Origin: Rhizobacter sp. SG703
GTDB taxonomy: Bacteria; Pseudomonadota; Gammaproteobacteria; Burkholderiales; Burkholderiaceae_C
Direction: 5' to 3'
Assembly (NCBI RefSeq): GCF_012275445.1
Contig: NZ_JAAZQK010000014.1
Span: 62,001-126,000, forward strand
Length of the DNA: 64,000 bases
Both the position numbers and the translations under genes were made by a program. Positions 1 through 8,706 of the stretch are shown here, one piece after another. Below the pieces are notes generated by a model, which had not been told where the DNA came from, searched no databases, and saw only the letters and a program-made list of their open reading frames with translations. Each line of letters opens with the position of its first letter. Position 1 is the stretch's first letter.

Positions 1-53
1 GCTCGATGAAATTCAAGTCCGGCAACGCGTTCCGCAACCTTGCTGGAGTTTAA
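1..53 (+). CDS. C-terminal end of an upstream protein (possibly HU-like)
   Basis: The window opens inside a reading frame that ends with TAA two bases before metK. The visible tail reads [20 protein letters not shown]-x-G-x-A-x-R pattern is typical of the last residues of HU/IHF-type DNA-binding proteins, so that is my best guess, but 16 residues cannot prove a family. The gap of 2 bases to the metK start suggests the two genes are co-transcribed. The 5' part lies outside the window. Confidence 0.4.
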   Translation, partial: SMKFKSGNAFRNLAGV

Positions 54-55
54 GA

Positions 56-1237
56 GTGTCGAACGACTTCCTTTTCACATCCGAATCCGTCTCCGAAGGT
101 CACCCCGACAAGGTGGCTGACCAGATCTCCGACGCCATCCTCGATGCGATCTTCAAGCAGGACCCCCGTTCGCGCGTGGCCGCCGAGACGCTGACGAACA
201 CCGGGTTGGTCGTGCTGGCCGGCGAGATCACCACCAACGCGCACGTCGACTACATCCAGGTCGCGCGCGACACCATCAAGCGCATCGGCTACGACAACAC
301 CGAGTACGGCATCGACTACAAGGGCTGCGCAGTGATGGTCTGCTACGACAAGCAGTCCAACGACATCGCCCAGGGCGTCGACCAGGCGAGCGACGACCAC
401 CTGAACACCGGTGCCGGCGACCAGGGCCTGATGTTCGGCTACGCGTGCGACGAGACGCCGGAGCTGATGCCCGCGCCCATCTATTACGCGCACCGCCTGG
501 TCGAGCGCCAGGCCCAGCTGCGCAAGGACGGCCGCCTGCCGTTCCTGCGCCCCGACGCGAAGAGCCAGGTGACGATGCGCTACGTCGACGGCAAGCCGCA
601 CAGCATCGACACCGTCGTGCTGTCGACGCAGCACAGCCCCGACCAGAGCGAGACGCCGAAGAAGATGAAGGCCTCGTTCAACGAAGCCATCATCGAGGAG
701 ATCATCAAGCCGGTGCTGCCGAAGGAATGGCTGAAGGACACCAAGTACCTGATCAACCCGACCGGCCGCTTCGTCATCGGCGGCCCGCAGGGCGACTGCG
801 GCCTGACCGGCCGCAAGATCATCGTCGACACCTACGGCGGTGCCTGCCCGCACGGCGGCGGCGCGTTCTCGGGCAAGGACCCGAGCAAGGTCGACCGCTC
901 GGCCGCCTATGCGGCGCGCTACGTCGCGAAGAACGTGGTCGCGGCCGGCCTGGCGCGGCAGTGCCAGATCCAGGTGGCGTACGCGATCGGCGTGGCCCGT
1001 CCGATGAACGTGACGGTCTACACCGAAGGCACCGGCGTGATCTCCGACGACAAGATCGCCGCGCTGGTCAACGAGCACTTCGACCTGCGCCCGAAGGGCA
1101 TCATCCAGATGCTCGACCTGCTGCGCCCGATCTACGAGAAGACGGCGGCTTACGGTCACTTCGGCCGTGAAGAGCCGGAGTTCAGCTGGGAAAAGACGGA
1201 CAAGGCGGCGGCGCTGCGCGCAGCAGCCGGGTTGTAG
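56..1237 (+). CDS. metK: S-adenosylmethionine synthase (methionine adenosyltransferase)
   Basis: Makes SAM from methionine and ATP in the cytosol and so feeds the methyl cycle served by ahcY and metF further along. The 393-residue length is normal for the family. Visible signatures are GHPDKVADQ near residue 15 (ATP binding), [12 protein letters not shown] near 120, and the glycine-rich [19 protein letters not shown] loop near 260-280 that binds the phosphates. The start is GTG at 56, with a GGAG about 8 bases upstream inside the end of the preceding gene; no ATG fits the conserved N terminus ([15 protein letters not shown]). There is no room upstream for a SAM riboswitch in this window. Confidence 0.98.
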   Translation: MSNDFLFTSESVSEGHPDKVADQISDAILDAIFKQDPRSRVAAETLTNTGLVVLAGEITTNAHVDYIQVARDTIKRIGYDNTEYGIDYKGCAVMVCYDKQSNDIAQGVDQASDDHLNTGAGDQGLMFGYACDETPELMPAPIYYAHRLVERQAQLRKDGRLPFLRPDAKSQVTMRYVDGKPHSIDTVVLSTQHSPDQSETPKKMKASFNEAIIEEIIKPVLPKEWLKDTKYLINPTGRFVIGGPQGDCGLTGRKIIVDTYGGACPHGGGAFSGKDPSKVDRSAAYAARYVAKNVVAAGLARQCQIQVAYAIGVARPMNVTVYTEGTGVISDDKIAALVNEHFDLRPKGIIQMLDLLRPIYEKTAAYGHFGREEPEFSWEKTDKAAALRAAAGL

Positions 1238-1362
1238 GACCCGCGCGGCGGCGCGCCGCTTGCGTGCAGTAAGTCACCGCGGCCGCAACGGCATCCGGTG
1301 GGCGGCGGGCCGGCGCTACAAAGCGGGGGCCGTCCGTCGATAAACCGGGCGAAGGCATCCCG

Positions 1363-2385
1363 ATGGATGCCGATGGCCCCGTCATGTCCAGCCTGCCCGC
1401 AGCACACCAGTCGCCCCTCACCATCCTCGTCGTCGACGACCAGCCCGCCGTGCGCGTGGCGCTCGTCGCGCAGCTCGATGCGCTGGGCCACCGCGTGCTC
1501 GAGGCCGGCGACGCGACCTGGGCGCTGGACCAGTTCCAGCGCCACAAGCCCGACCTGGTGCTGCTCGACGTGGTGATGCCCGGCCATGACGGCTACTGGC
1601 TGGCGCGCCAGATGCGCCAGGTGGAATCCGGCCGCTGGACCCCGATCATCTTCCTGTCCGCCCGCGACCAGGAGCAGGACCTGTGGAAGGGCATCGAGAG
1701 CGGCGGCGACGACTACCTGGTGAAGCCGGTGTCGACCGTGGTGCTCGCGGCCAAGCTGCGCGCGATGAGCCGCCTGCAGCAGATGCAGGCGCAGCTGATG
1801 CAGGTGTCGGCCGAGCTGCGCACCGCGAACCAGCGGCTGCAGCACCTGAGCGAACTCGACGAATTGACCGGCCTGATCAACCGCCGCGGCTTCGACCGCC
1901 TGCTGCATGCCGAGATCGGCGCGGCGCGGCGCGAGCAACAGCCGCTGACGCTGGTGTTCTGCGACCTCGATGCATTCAAGCCCTACAACGACACGCTCGG
2001 CCATGTGCAGGGCGACGACTGCCTGCGCCGCATCGGCGCGCTGCTGCGCGACGCCTGCCACCGGCCGCGCGACCGCGCGACGCGCTACGGCGGCGAGGAA
2101 TTTGCGCTGATCCTGCCCAACACCCCGAAGTCCGGCGCGATGACCTTCGCGCGCGCGATCCGCCGCATGCTGGCCGGCGTGGCGTTGCCGCACCCGGCCT
2201 CGCCGGTCGGCGCGCTGGTCACGCTGACCGGCGGCATCACCACCTGCGTCCCCGACGCCGAGACCACCGCCGAAGGCATGGTGGTGCGCGCCGACCAGGC
2301 CTTGTACGCCGCGAAGGCGCAGGGGCGCGACCGCTTCTTCAGCTTCGAGATGCAGCTCGACACGGTGGAGCAACTGGAAAGGTAG
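1363..2385 (+). CDS. Response regulator with diguanylate cyclase output (REC-GGDEF)
   Basis: A 340-residue two-domain protein expected to make c-di-GMP when phosphorylated. The receiver domain spans about residues 18-135, with the acidic pair at D25-D26, phospho-acceptor D69 (LLDVVMPG) and conserved K121. A helical linker (133-163, rich in Q, L and M) looks like a dimerising coiled coil. The GGDEF domain follows; its active-site motif is GGEEF at 243-247, an active variant, and RPRD at 234-237 is the product-inhibition I-site. No partner histidine kinase lies next to it, so its input is unknown. The ATG at 1363 has GAAGG about 9 bases upstream; the next ATG (1384) has none. A dispersed repeat begins directly after the stop. 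Confidence 0.93.
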   Translation: MDADGPVMSSLPAAHQSPLTILVVDDQPAVRVALVAQLDALGHRVLEAGDATWALDQFQRHKPDLVLLDVVMPGHDGYWLARQMRQVESGRWTPIIFLSARDQEQDLWKGIESGGDDYLVKPVSTVVLAAKLRAMSRLQQMQAQLMQVSAELRTANQRLQHLSELDELTGLINRRGFDRLLHAEIGAARREQQPLTLVFCDLDAFKPYNDTLGHVQGDDCLRRIGALLRDACHRPRDRATRYGGEEFALILPNTPKSGAMTFARAIRRMLAGVALPHPASPVGALVTLTGGITTCVPDAETTAEGMVVRADQALYAAKAQGRDRFFSFEMQLDTVEQLER

Positions 2386-2443
2386 GGCCTCCGGTCGCTT
2401 TGCTCCTGCCGGAATCCGCGGGGCGTGGCTTGATCTGGTGACA
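2386..2443 (+). repeat. Dispersed intergenic repeat, family R1, short copy
   Basis: Begins immediately after the TAG of the preceding gene with GGCCTCCGGTCGCTTTGCTCC and ends GGCGTGGCTTGATC. The same two ends occur at 11151-11312 and, inverted, at 36123-36198; the central part present in those copies is missing here. No coding capacity is apparent. Confidence 0.7.
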
Positions 2444-2477
2444 TGAACAGGCACACCGATGCCGCATCATTGGTCCC

Positions 2478-3581
2478 ATGCCGATCACCCTCGACCACCT
2501 GCGGCGCTACGCCGTCGCCCGCACGCTTTTCAAACCAACCACGCTGCTGCGCGCGATCCGCCGGCTGGGCTTCGTGCAGGCCGACCCGATCCGCTCGCCG
2601 GCGCGGGCGCAGGACCTGACGCTGCGCCACCGCGTCAAGGACTACCGCGCCGGCGACCTGGAGCGGCGCTATGCGACGCTGCCGGTCGAGGAGGACTGCC
2701 TCGTCAACTACGGCTTCCTGCCGCGCGAGCACCTGGCGCTGATGCATCCGCGCATTGCGAAGACCGAATGGGACCGCGCGACCCGGCGTCGCGCCGCCGA
2801 TGTGCTGGCGTTCGTGCGCGAGCGCGGCCGTGTGCACCCGCGCGAGGTCGACGAGCATTTCGCGCACGGCCGCGTCACCAACTACTGGGGCGGCTCGTCG
2901 AATGCCAGCACGCACCTGCTGGACGGCATGCACTACCGCGGCATGCTGCGCGTCGTGCGGCGCGATGCCGGCATCCGCGTCTACGAGGCGGTCGAGCACG
3001 CGCCGGCCGACGAGAGCCCGGCCGAGCGGGCGCGCCGCGCCGCCGCGCTGCTGGCGTTGATCGTGCGCAAGTACGCGCCGTTGCCGGCGCGCAGCCTGAC
3101 CCACCTGACCGGGTTGCTGAACTACGGCGCGCCGCACCTGAAGACGCAGACGCAGGCGGCGATGAAGCTGGCGCGCGAGCAGCTCGCGAGCCTGCAACTC
3201 GACGGCGTCACCTGGTACTGGCCGGCCGATGAAAACCCGGCCTCGCGCCGCCACGCGCCCGACGACGCGGTGCGCCTGCTCGCGCCGTTCGACCCGGTCG
3301 TCTGGGACCGCATCCGCTTCGAGCTGCTGTGGGACTGGGCATACCGTTTCGAGGCCTACACGCCGGCACCGAAGCGCAGGTTCGGCTACTACGCGCTGCC
3401 GCTGCTGTGGCACGACCGGGTGATCGGCTGGGGCAACCTGTCGATGGTGGGCGGGCAGCTGAAGCAGCAGTTCGGCTACGTGGACGGCCGGGCACCGCGC
3501 GATCCGGCGTTCAAGACGGCGCTGGCCGACGAGATCGCGCGGATGCGCAGCTTCCTCGGGGCCGATTCAACCGGCCGGTAG
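2478..3581 (+). CDS. Winged-helix DNA glycosylase of the YcaQ/AlkX family (HTH_42)
   Basis: A 367-residue protein of the HTH_42 superfamily whose characterised members (E. coli YcaQ/AlkX, Streptomyces AlkZ) unhook DNA interstrand crosslinks. The family's catalytic Q-x-Q/D motif is visible as QAD at residues 34-36 (GFVQADPI), the YcaQ-type variant, followed by RSPARAQD. Motifs further on (NYGFLPREHL, TNYWGGSSNASTHLLDGMHYRGML, a winged helix) fit the three-wing architecture. Its end overlaps the end of the convergent MFS gene by 15 bases. It has no Shine-Dalgarno; a CATCAT hexamer lies 7 bases before ATG, so it may be leaderless. Function is by homology; substrate range is not visible. Confidence 0.85.
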   Translation: MPITLDHLRRYAVARTLFKPTTLLRAIRRLGFVQADPIRSPARAQDLTLRHRVKDYRAGDLERRYATLPVEEDCLVNYGFLPREHLALMHPRIAKTEWDRATRRRAADVLAFVRERGRVHPREVDEHFAHGRVTNYWGGSSNASTHLLDGMHYRGMLRVVRRDAGIRVYEAVEHAPADESPAERARRAAALLALIVRKYAPLPARSLTHLTGLLNYGAPHLKTQTQAAMKLAREQLASLQLDGVTWYWPADENPASRRHAPDDAVRLLAPFDPVVWDRIRFELLWDWAYRFEAYTPAPKRRFGYYALPLLWHDRVIGWGNLSMVGGQLKQQFGYVDGRAPRDPAFKTALADEIARMRSFLGADSTGR

Positions 3582-4745
3582 CGGCCGCTGCCGGGCCGCG
3601 AGCGACGCCGCCAGCGCCAGCACGCCGGCCGATGCGGCCAGCCCGGCGCGCAGGCCGCCCGGCCCGTCTGCCAGCCAGCCGACCAGGCTCGGGCCGACGA
3701 TCTGCCCGGCCGCGAACACCGTCGTGAAGGCCGCGATGCCGGCCGGCCACGCGGCAGCCGGCAGGTTGTGCCGCACCAGCGCGGTGGTCGATGCGACGAC
3801 CGACAGGAACACGCCGCCGAACAGCGCGCCCGAGGCGAAGCCGGCCAGCGGGTGCGCGCTGACGACCGGCAGCAGCGTCGCCACCGCGAGCAGCGCGTTC
3901 AGCAGTGCCATCGGCTGCCCGCCGCGCCAGCGCTGCAACAGCCCGGCCCACAACCATGACGACGCGATCACGCCGACGCCGAGCAGCGCATAGAACACGG
4001 TGATCAGTCCGCTGCCGAGTTGCTGCTCGCGCAGCAGCGTCACCGAGAACGTCATGTAGCCGATGTAGCCGAGGCCGAACAGCGTGTACGACGCGAGGCC
4101 GAACACGAAGTCGCGCGGCCGGAAGCCGGTGCGTGCCGACGCGGGGGCCGGCGCGGCGTCCAGGCTGCGCGTGCCGCGCGCGGTGATGGCGGTGGCCAGC
4201 AGGGCCGCGGCGCCCAGCGCGATCCACGCCCACTGCCAGGCGTGCGGCTGGGCCAGCGCCACCAGCGGCGGCACCAGCAGCGCCGACGCGACGATGCCGA
4301 TCCCGGTGCCGCCGTAGTACAGCCCGAGGATCAGCCCGGCGCGGGCGGCGCCGTCGCTGCCGACCAGGCGCGCCGCCATCAGCCCGCCGGAGATGAAGAC
4401 GGCGGCGCTGGCGATGCCGGTCGCGAGCCGCAGCGCGTACAGCGCCGCATCCGAGCCGACGAGGCCGTGCGCCGCCAGCATCAGCGCGGCCGACACGCTG
4501 CCCGCCAGCAGCACGCGGCGCACGCCGACGCGCGCCAGCGCCAGCGGCGTGGCCAGCGCGCCGAGCAGGTAGCCGGCCGCGTTGACGGTGTTCATCGCGC
4601 CGGCGGTCAGGTAGCTCCAGCCGAGGTCGGTGCGCATCGCCGGCAACAGCAGCGCATAGGAGAAGCGCGCCAGCCCGAGCGACACCGCGGCCGCGAGGGC
4701 GAGCGCGGCTGCGGTGCGCAGCGTCGATGGGGTGGAGGAGCTCAT
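3567..4745 (-). CDS. Major facilitator superfamily transporter (YbfB/YjiJ-like)
   Basis: A 392-residue inner-membrane protein with about 12 hydrophobic helices and short loops, including the YbfB/YjiJ-type start (AVSLGLARFSYALLLPAM) and GAMNTVNAAGYLLGA near residue 50. Members are predicted drug or metabolite exporters; the substrate cannot be read from the sequence. It stands alone, convergent with the YcaQ-like gene and divergent from the transglutaminase gene. Codon use matches the neighbours. Confidence 0.88.
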   Translation of the reverse strand: MSSSTPSTLRTAAALALAAAVSLGLARFSYALLLPAMRTDLGWSYLTAGAMNTVNAAGYLLGALATPLALARVGVRRVLLAGSVSAALMLAAHGLVGSDAALYALRLATGIASAAVFISGGLMAARLVGSDGAARAGLILGLYYGGTGIGIVASALLVPPLVALAQPHAWQWAWIALGAAALLATAITARGTRSLDAAPAPASARTGFRPRDFVFGLASYTLFGLGYIGYMTFSVTLLREQQLGSGLITVFYALLGVGVIASSWLWAGLLQRWRGGQPMALLNALLAVATLLPVVSAHPLAGFASGALFGGVFLSVVASTTALVRHNLPAAAWPAGIAAFTTVFAAGQIVGPSLVGWLADGPGGLRAGLAASAGVLALAASLAARQRPLPAG

Positions 4746-4847
4746 CGCGGCGCATTGTGCCCACCCGCGCGATCGGGCGCGCTTGTCCTACAGCGCCGCG
4801 GCCCTCCTGCCGATGGGCGCCGTGCCGGCGCCGGGTTGCAATGCCGC

Positions 4848-5648
4848 ATGTCCAGGCACTTCGACGTCGATTGCGAGCTGAGCTACCAACTGGCGGGCCC
4901 GGCGGATTTCCTGTTCCAGCTGCATGCGCTGGACGGCATGGACCAGCGCGTGCTGAGCGAATCGCTGGAGGTCGAGCCGGCGGTGCGGGTGCATGTCTAC
5001 GAGGACCCGGCGGTCGGCCACCGTTTTGCACGGCTGTCGGCCGGCGAAGGCAGCTTGCGGCTGCAGTACCGTGCGCGGGTGGAACGCCGGCCGGTGCCGC
5101 TGGACCTGGGCGCGGCCGAGATGGCGATCACCGAGCTGCCCGACGAGGTGCTGCACAACCTGATGCCGACGCGCTACTGCGAATCCGACCTGCTGTCGCA
5201 TGCGGCGATCAAGCTGTTCGGCGAGCTGCCGCGCGGTGCGATGCGGGTGCAGGCGATCTGCGACTGGCTGCACGACAACGTCGACTACCAGCTCGGTTCG
5301 AGCACCGCGACGACGACCGCCTGCGACGTGTTCCGCAACCGGGCCGGCGTGTGCCGCGATTTCGCGCACCTCGGCGTGACCTTCTGCCGCGCGCTCAACA
5401 TCCCGGCGCGGCTGGTGGTCGGGTATGCGGTGTTCGACGAGCCGCCGCCCGATTTCCACGCGGTGTTCGAGGCCTACCTCGGCGGGCGCTGGATGATGTT
5501 CGACCCGACCCGGATGTCGCCGGTGGACGACCTGGTGCGCATCGCGATGGGCCGCGATGCGAAGGACGTGGCCTTCGCGACCATCTTCGGCCCGGCGACG
5601 ATGACGGCGATGCGGCCGGACGTGTCGCCGGTGCCGGCCGCGGGCTGA
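4848..5648 (+). CDS. Transglutaminase-like (papain-fold) family protein
   Basis: A 266-residue cytosolic protein with an N-terminal beta-rich domain (1-115) and a transglutaminase core. The catalytic triad is intact: C169 in AGVCRDFAHL, H204 in DFHAVFEAYL and D219 in MMFDPTR. Bacterial proteins of this layout are probably proteases or amidases rather than cross-linking enzymes; the substrate is unknown. I chose the ATG at 4848 because homology-like structure begins there; TGCAAT lies 5 bases before it and no Shine-Dalgarno is seen. It ends one base before the convergent AraC-type gene. Confidence 0.88.
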   Translation: MSRHFDVDCELSYQLAGPADFLFQLHALDGMDQRVLSESLEVEPAVRVHVYEDPAVGHRFARLSAGEGSLRLQYRARVERRPVPLDLGAAEMAITELPDEVLHNLMPTRYCESDLLSHAAIKLFGELPRGAMRVQAICDWLHDNVDYQLGSSTATTTACDVFRNRAGVCRDFAHLGVTFCRALNIPARLVVGYAVFDEPPPDFHAVFEAYLGGRWMMFDPTRMSPVDDLVRIAMGRDAKDVAFATIFGPATMTAMRPDVSPVPAAG

Positions 5649-6584
5649 TCAGGCGGCCTCGCCGACCTCGCGGACCTCGTTCTCGGCCCGCCAGCGCCGC
5701 CGGTCGCGCGCCGGCGGCGTGCCGAACAGGCGCGCGTACTCGCGGGCGAACTGCGACGCGCTCTCGTAGCCGACGCTGTGCGCCGCGGTCGACGCATCGG
5801 TGCCGCCGGTCAGCAGCAGCCGCCGCGCCTCCTGCAGCCGCAGCTGCTTCTGGAACTGCAGCGGGCTCATCGCGGTGACCGCCTTGAAGTGGTGTTGGAA
5901 CGACGACACGCTCATGTGCACGCCGCTGGCGATCTCGTCGATGCGCAGCGCCTGCGCGTAGTTCGTGCGCAGCAGCGCGATGGCCTTCGCGATGCGCTGC
6001 GTCTGGCTGTCCTGCAGCGCGAGCTGCCTCAGGCGCGCACCTTCGCCGTTCATCAGCAGCCGGTACAGGATCTCGCGCTTGACCAGCGGCGCGACGATCG
6101 CGATGTCGGCCGGCGCATCGAGCAGCCGCAGCAGCCGCAGCACCGGCTCGAGCACCGGCAGCGCGATGCGGTTCACGTAGATGCCGCGTGCCGGGCCGGT
6201 GTGCGCGGCCGGCGGCAGGCGCTCGTCGCGGATCAGCTCGCCGACCTCGGCGATGTCCAGCGACAGCCGCAGCCCGAGGTAGGGCAGCGTGTCGCTCGCG
6301 ACCCGCACCTGCCCGACCACCGGCAGGTCGACCGAGGTCACCAGGTAGTGCAGCGCGTCGTAGGTGTGGATGTCGTCGCCGACCATCACCTGCTTGGCGC
6401 CCTGCGCGATCAGCGCGAGCGCCGGCTCGTAGACGTGGTGCTTGGGTCCGCCGGGGTTCGCAATGCGATAGACGCTGAGCCCGGCCACCGGCGTCTGCAC
6501 GATGCCTTCGACGCCGTCGGTCGCGCGGTTCAGCATGCCGACCAGCGAGCGGCGGGCGTCGTCGAGTTCGAGGAGGTCGTCCAT
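5649..6584 (-). CDS. AraC-family transcriptional regulator with AraC_N cupin domain
   Basis: A 311-residue regulator. Residues 30-190 form the AraC_N effector domain (PGGPKHHVYEPALALIAQGAKQ is characteristic of it), and residues about 200-300 hold the two AraC helix-turn-helix motifs (IASGVHMSVSSFQHHFKAVT and SVGYESASQFAREYARLFG). It is transcribed away from the aldo/keto reductase at 6786 across a 201-base intergenic region. Regulators of this kind often control a divergent oxidoreductase, so the reductase is the likely target, probably in response to an aldehyde or redox-active compound (inference). Confidence 0.93.
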   Translation of the reverse strand: MDDLLELDDARRSLVGMLNRATDGVEGIVQTPVAGLSVYRIANPGGPKHHVYEPALALIAQGAKQVMVGDDIHTYDALHYLVTSVDLPVVGQVRVASDTLPYLGLRLSLDIAEVGELIRDERLPPAAHTGPARGIYVNRIALPVLEPVLRLLRLLDAPADIAIVAPLVKREILYRLLMNGEGARLRQLALQDSQTQRIAKAIALLRTNYAQALRIDEIASGVHMSVSSFQHHFKAVTAMSPLQFQKQLRLQEARRLLLTGGTDASTAAHSVGYESASQFAREYARLFGTPPARDRRRWRAENEVREVGEAA

Positions 6585-6785
6585 GGGTGGTGTTGCGCCG
6601 GGCAGGGCGTGGAGGATCGGGCGCGTCGCAGCTTAGCGCCGTCAGTGCGCCCGTGCATCGCCGGCCGCAGCGGTCTGGAGAAATGGGCAAGAACTCTGCA
6701 GGAACGCGCTGGCGGGGCGGCCTGCTGCGGCCGGACACTGCCGGCCTGGCCCCGCTTCCCGGGGCATCGTCACAAGGAGCTGGAC

Positions 6786-7823
6786 ATGCAACACCGCAAA
6801 CTGGGCCGCACCGGCCTGTTCGTTTCGGAACTGTGCCTGGGCACGATGACCTTCGGCGGCTCGGGCGGCATCTGGAGCCAGATCGGCAGGCTGCAGCAGG
6901 ACGAGGCCGATGCGCTGGTGGGCCGCGCGCTCGATGCCGGCATCAACTTCATCGACACCGCCGATGTCTATTCGGAAGGCCTGTCGGAGCAGATCACCGG
7001 CCAGGCGCTGCGGAACCTGAAGGTGCCGCGCGACAAGGTGGTCGTCGCGACCAAGGTGTTCGGCGAGACCGGCGCGAAGGGCGTCAATTCCTCCGGCATG
7101 TCGCGCTTCCACATCATGGACGGCGTGAAGGCGAGCCTGAAGCGGCTGCAGCTGGAGCACATCGACCTGTACCAGATCCACGGCTTCGACCCGTCGACGC
7201 CGATCGACGAGGCGGTGCATGCGATGGACACGCTGGTGCAGCAGGGGTATGTGCGCTATGTCGGCGTGTCGAACTGGGCGGCGTGGCAGATCGCGAAGGC
7301 GCTGGGGATTGCCGAACGCGACGGCAAGGCGCGTTTCGAATCGCTGCAGGCCTACTACACGATCGCCGGGCGCGACCTGGAGCGCGAGATCGTGCCGATG
7401 CTTCGCAGCGAGCAGGTCGGCCTGATGGTGTGGAGCCCGCTGGCCGGCGGCCTGCTGAGCGGCAAGTACGGGCGCGACGGGCGGGGCGCCGAGCAGGGCG
7501 CGCGGCGCACCGGCTTCGACTTCCCGCCGGTGAACCGCGCACGGGCCGACGACTGCATCGACGCGATGCGCGGCATCGCCGAGGCGCACGGGGTATCGAT
7601 CGCGCGGGTGGCGCTCGCCTGGGTGCTGCACCAGCCGGCGGTCAGCACGGTGATCATCGGCGCGAAGCGGGTCGAACAGCTGGACGACAACATCGAGGCG
7701 ACGTCGCTGAAGCTGGGCGCCGATGAATTGGCGGCGCTCGACAAGGTCAGCGCATTGCCGGCGGAGTACCCGGGGTGGATGCTGGCGCGGCAGAGCGGGC
7801 AGAGAGCGGCGCGACTGGGGTGA
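6786..7823 (+). CDS. Aldo/keto reductase
   Basis: A 345-residue NADPH-dependent reductase of the (alpha/beta)8 barrel fold. The catalytic tetrad is complete: D57 and Y62 in INFIDTADVYSEG, K90 in VVVATK and H132 in LYQIHGFDP. The C-terminal cofactor loop (STVIIGAKRVEQLDDNI) is present. The ATG at 6786 follows AAGGAG at good spacing. It resembles the YajO/IolS-like group; the real substrate is unknown. It is divergent from the AraC-type gene. The 208 bases after it (7824-8031) are lower in GC and I see no gene there. Confidence 0.93.
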   Translation: MQHRKLGRTGLFVSELCLGTMTFGGSGGIWSQIGRLQQDEADALVGRALDAGINFIDTADVYSEGLSEQITGQALRNLKVPRDKVVVATKVFGETGAKGVNSSGMSRFHIMDGVKASLKRLQLEHIDLYQIHGFDPSTPIDEAVHAMDTLVQQGYVRYVGVSNWAAWQIAKALGIAERDGKARFESLQAYYTIAGRDLEREIVPMLRSEQVGLMVWSPLAGGLLSGKYGRDGRGAEQGARRTGFDFPPVNRARADDCIDAMRGIAEAHGVSIARVALAWVLHQPAVSTVIIGAKRVEQLDDNIEATSLKLGADELAALDKVSALPAEYPGWMLARQSGQRAARLG

Positions 7824-8031
7824 GGCAGAGCAATGTCCATCTGTACAGGTCTCAAAACGCGGGGGAACTCCTACAGGCCGAGTTTCGAGAATCTTCTCGG
7901 GTGCATGATCGGCAGCGTCGAGGCCTGCTTCAATTGGTAGCCTGAGCCGGCTTTCGTCAACATTCAAGAGCCTGCTGTTGTCCGCAGTTTTGGGCGCTCC
8001 GCCGGCTTTCCGTTGGACGACTTGAACGAAG

Positions 8032-8706
8032 ATGGGCGACAGGCCGATTCGTGTCAACCTGCTCTGCGCAGTGTCGTCTCTGGGGTGGCTCGTCGGCTTT
8101 CTTGTTGCGAGCTACCTCTGGGGATGGGGCGTTCACCTCTTGGTGCGCTGGGCAGGCATCGACTTGCCCGCGATCCGGCATGTCTCGGTCGGCTTCATGG
8201 CTGTGCTCGGCTACGCATGGATCCTGAAGCAGTCGGCTGTGCATCGGATCGCCGGACTTCGCTTGGGCGCCCCAGTGCGCTGGGGTCTCGCCGCAAGTGT
8301 CATTGGCCTCAGCTACGTGGCTTGTGTTGTCGCGTCAATGGCTTGCCTCGCACCTCCCGTGGCGCTGCGAACGGCCTCTCATTGGTCCTTCGACAGCCTG
8401 ACCCTGCTGCTGGCGGGAAGCCTGTGCCTCGCGTCGCGCAGCCTGTTGCCCGGCACGCTGTTCCACATCGTTTCGAACCTCGTCGTCGTATCGCTTCCAT
8501 TTGCTGACGCCAGCGCGTTGGGCGGTTGGGGCGTTGCCAGCGGGTGGCAGATGGACGTGGGTCCTGCAGGACCTGCGTGGATGAACTGGATCGAAGCGGC
8601 GTTTTGCCTGGCCGTGATCGGCGTGCTGGTGCTGAGTCGCGGCAGAGCGCGGCACCGGCTTCAGCGACGGGGCCTCAGCGCCGCGACGAATTCCGCGAAC
8701 CCTTGA
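8032..8706 (+). CDS. Multi-pass membrane protein, degenerate CPBP (CAAX-protease-like) homologue
   Basis: A 224-residue, strongly hydrophobic protein with about five to six membrane helices. The segment LLPGTLFHIVSNL (H145, N149) matches the third motif (HxxxN) of CPBP intramembrane proteases, but the family's catalytic EExxxR motif is absent; H117 may be a remnant of the second motif. If the relationship is right, it is probably inactive as a protease. Base composition is clearly less GC-rich than its neighbours, with more A/T-ending codons, which suggests acquisition by transfer. The last 46 bases overlap the convergent HAD gene. Start is uncertain: no good Shine-Dalgarno precedes the ATG. 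Confidence 0.6.
   Translation: MGDRPIRVNLLCAVSSLGWLVGFLVASYLWGWGVHLLVRWAGIDLPAIRHVSVGFMAVLGYAWILKQSAVHRIAGLRLGAPVRWGLAASVIGLSYVACVVASMACLAPPVALRTASHWSFDSLTLLLAGSLCLASRSLLPGTLFHIVSNLVVVSLPFADASALGGWGVASGWQMDVGPAGPAWMNWIEAAFCLAVIGVLVLSRGRARHRLQRRGLSAATNSANP

Noticed and set aside
1-55. SAM riboswitch before metK
   Set aside because: Only 55 bases are visible, and these are the end of another gene; no aptamer motif is present.
50-1159. Open frame of 369 codons on the minus strand
   Set aside because: Antisense to metK; rich in V, R, D, A and L without family features.
1156-2454. Open frame of 432 codons on the minus strand
   Set aside because: Antisense to the REC-GGDEF gene and extends into the metK end; no recognisable protein.
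7824-8031. Possible gene remnant in the lower-GC spacer
   Set aside because: A short frame starts at an ATG near 7852, but it is not supported by a ribosome site or any recognisable protein.
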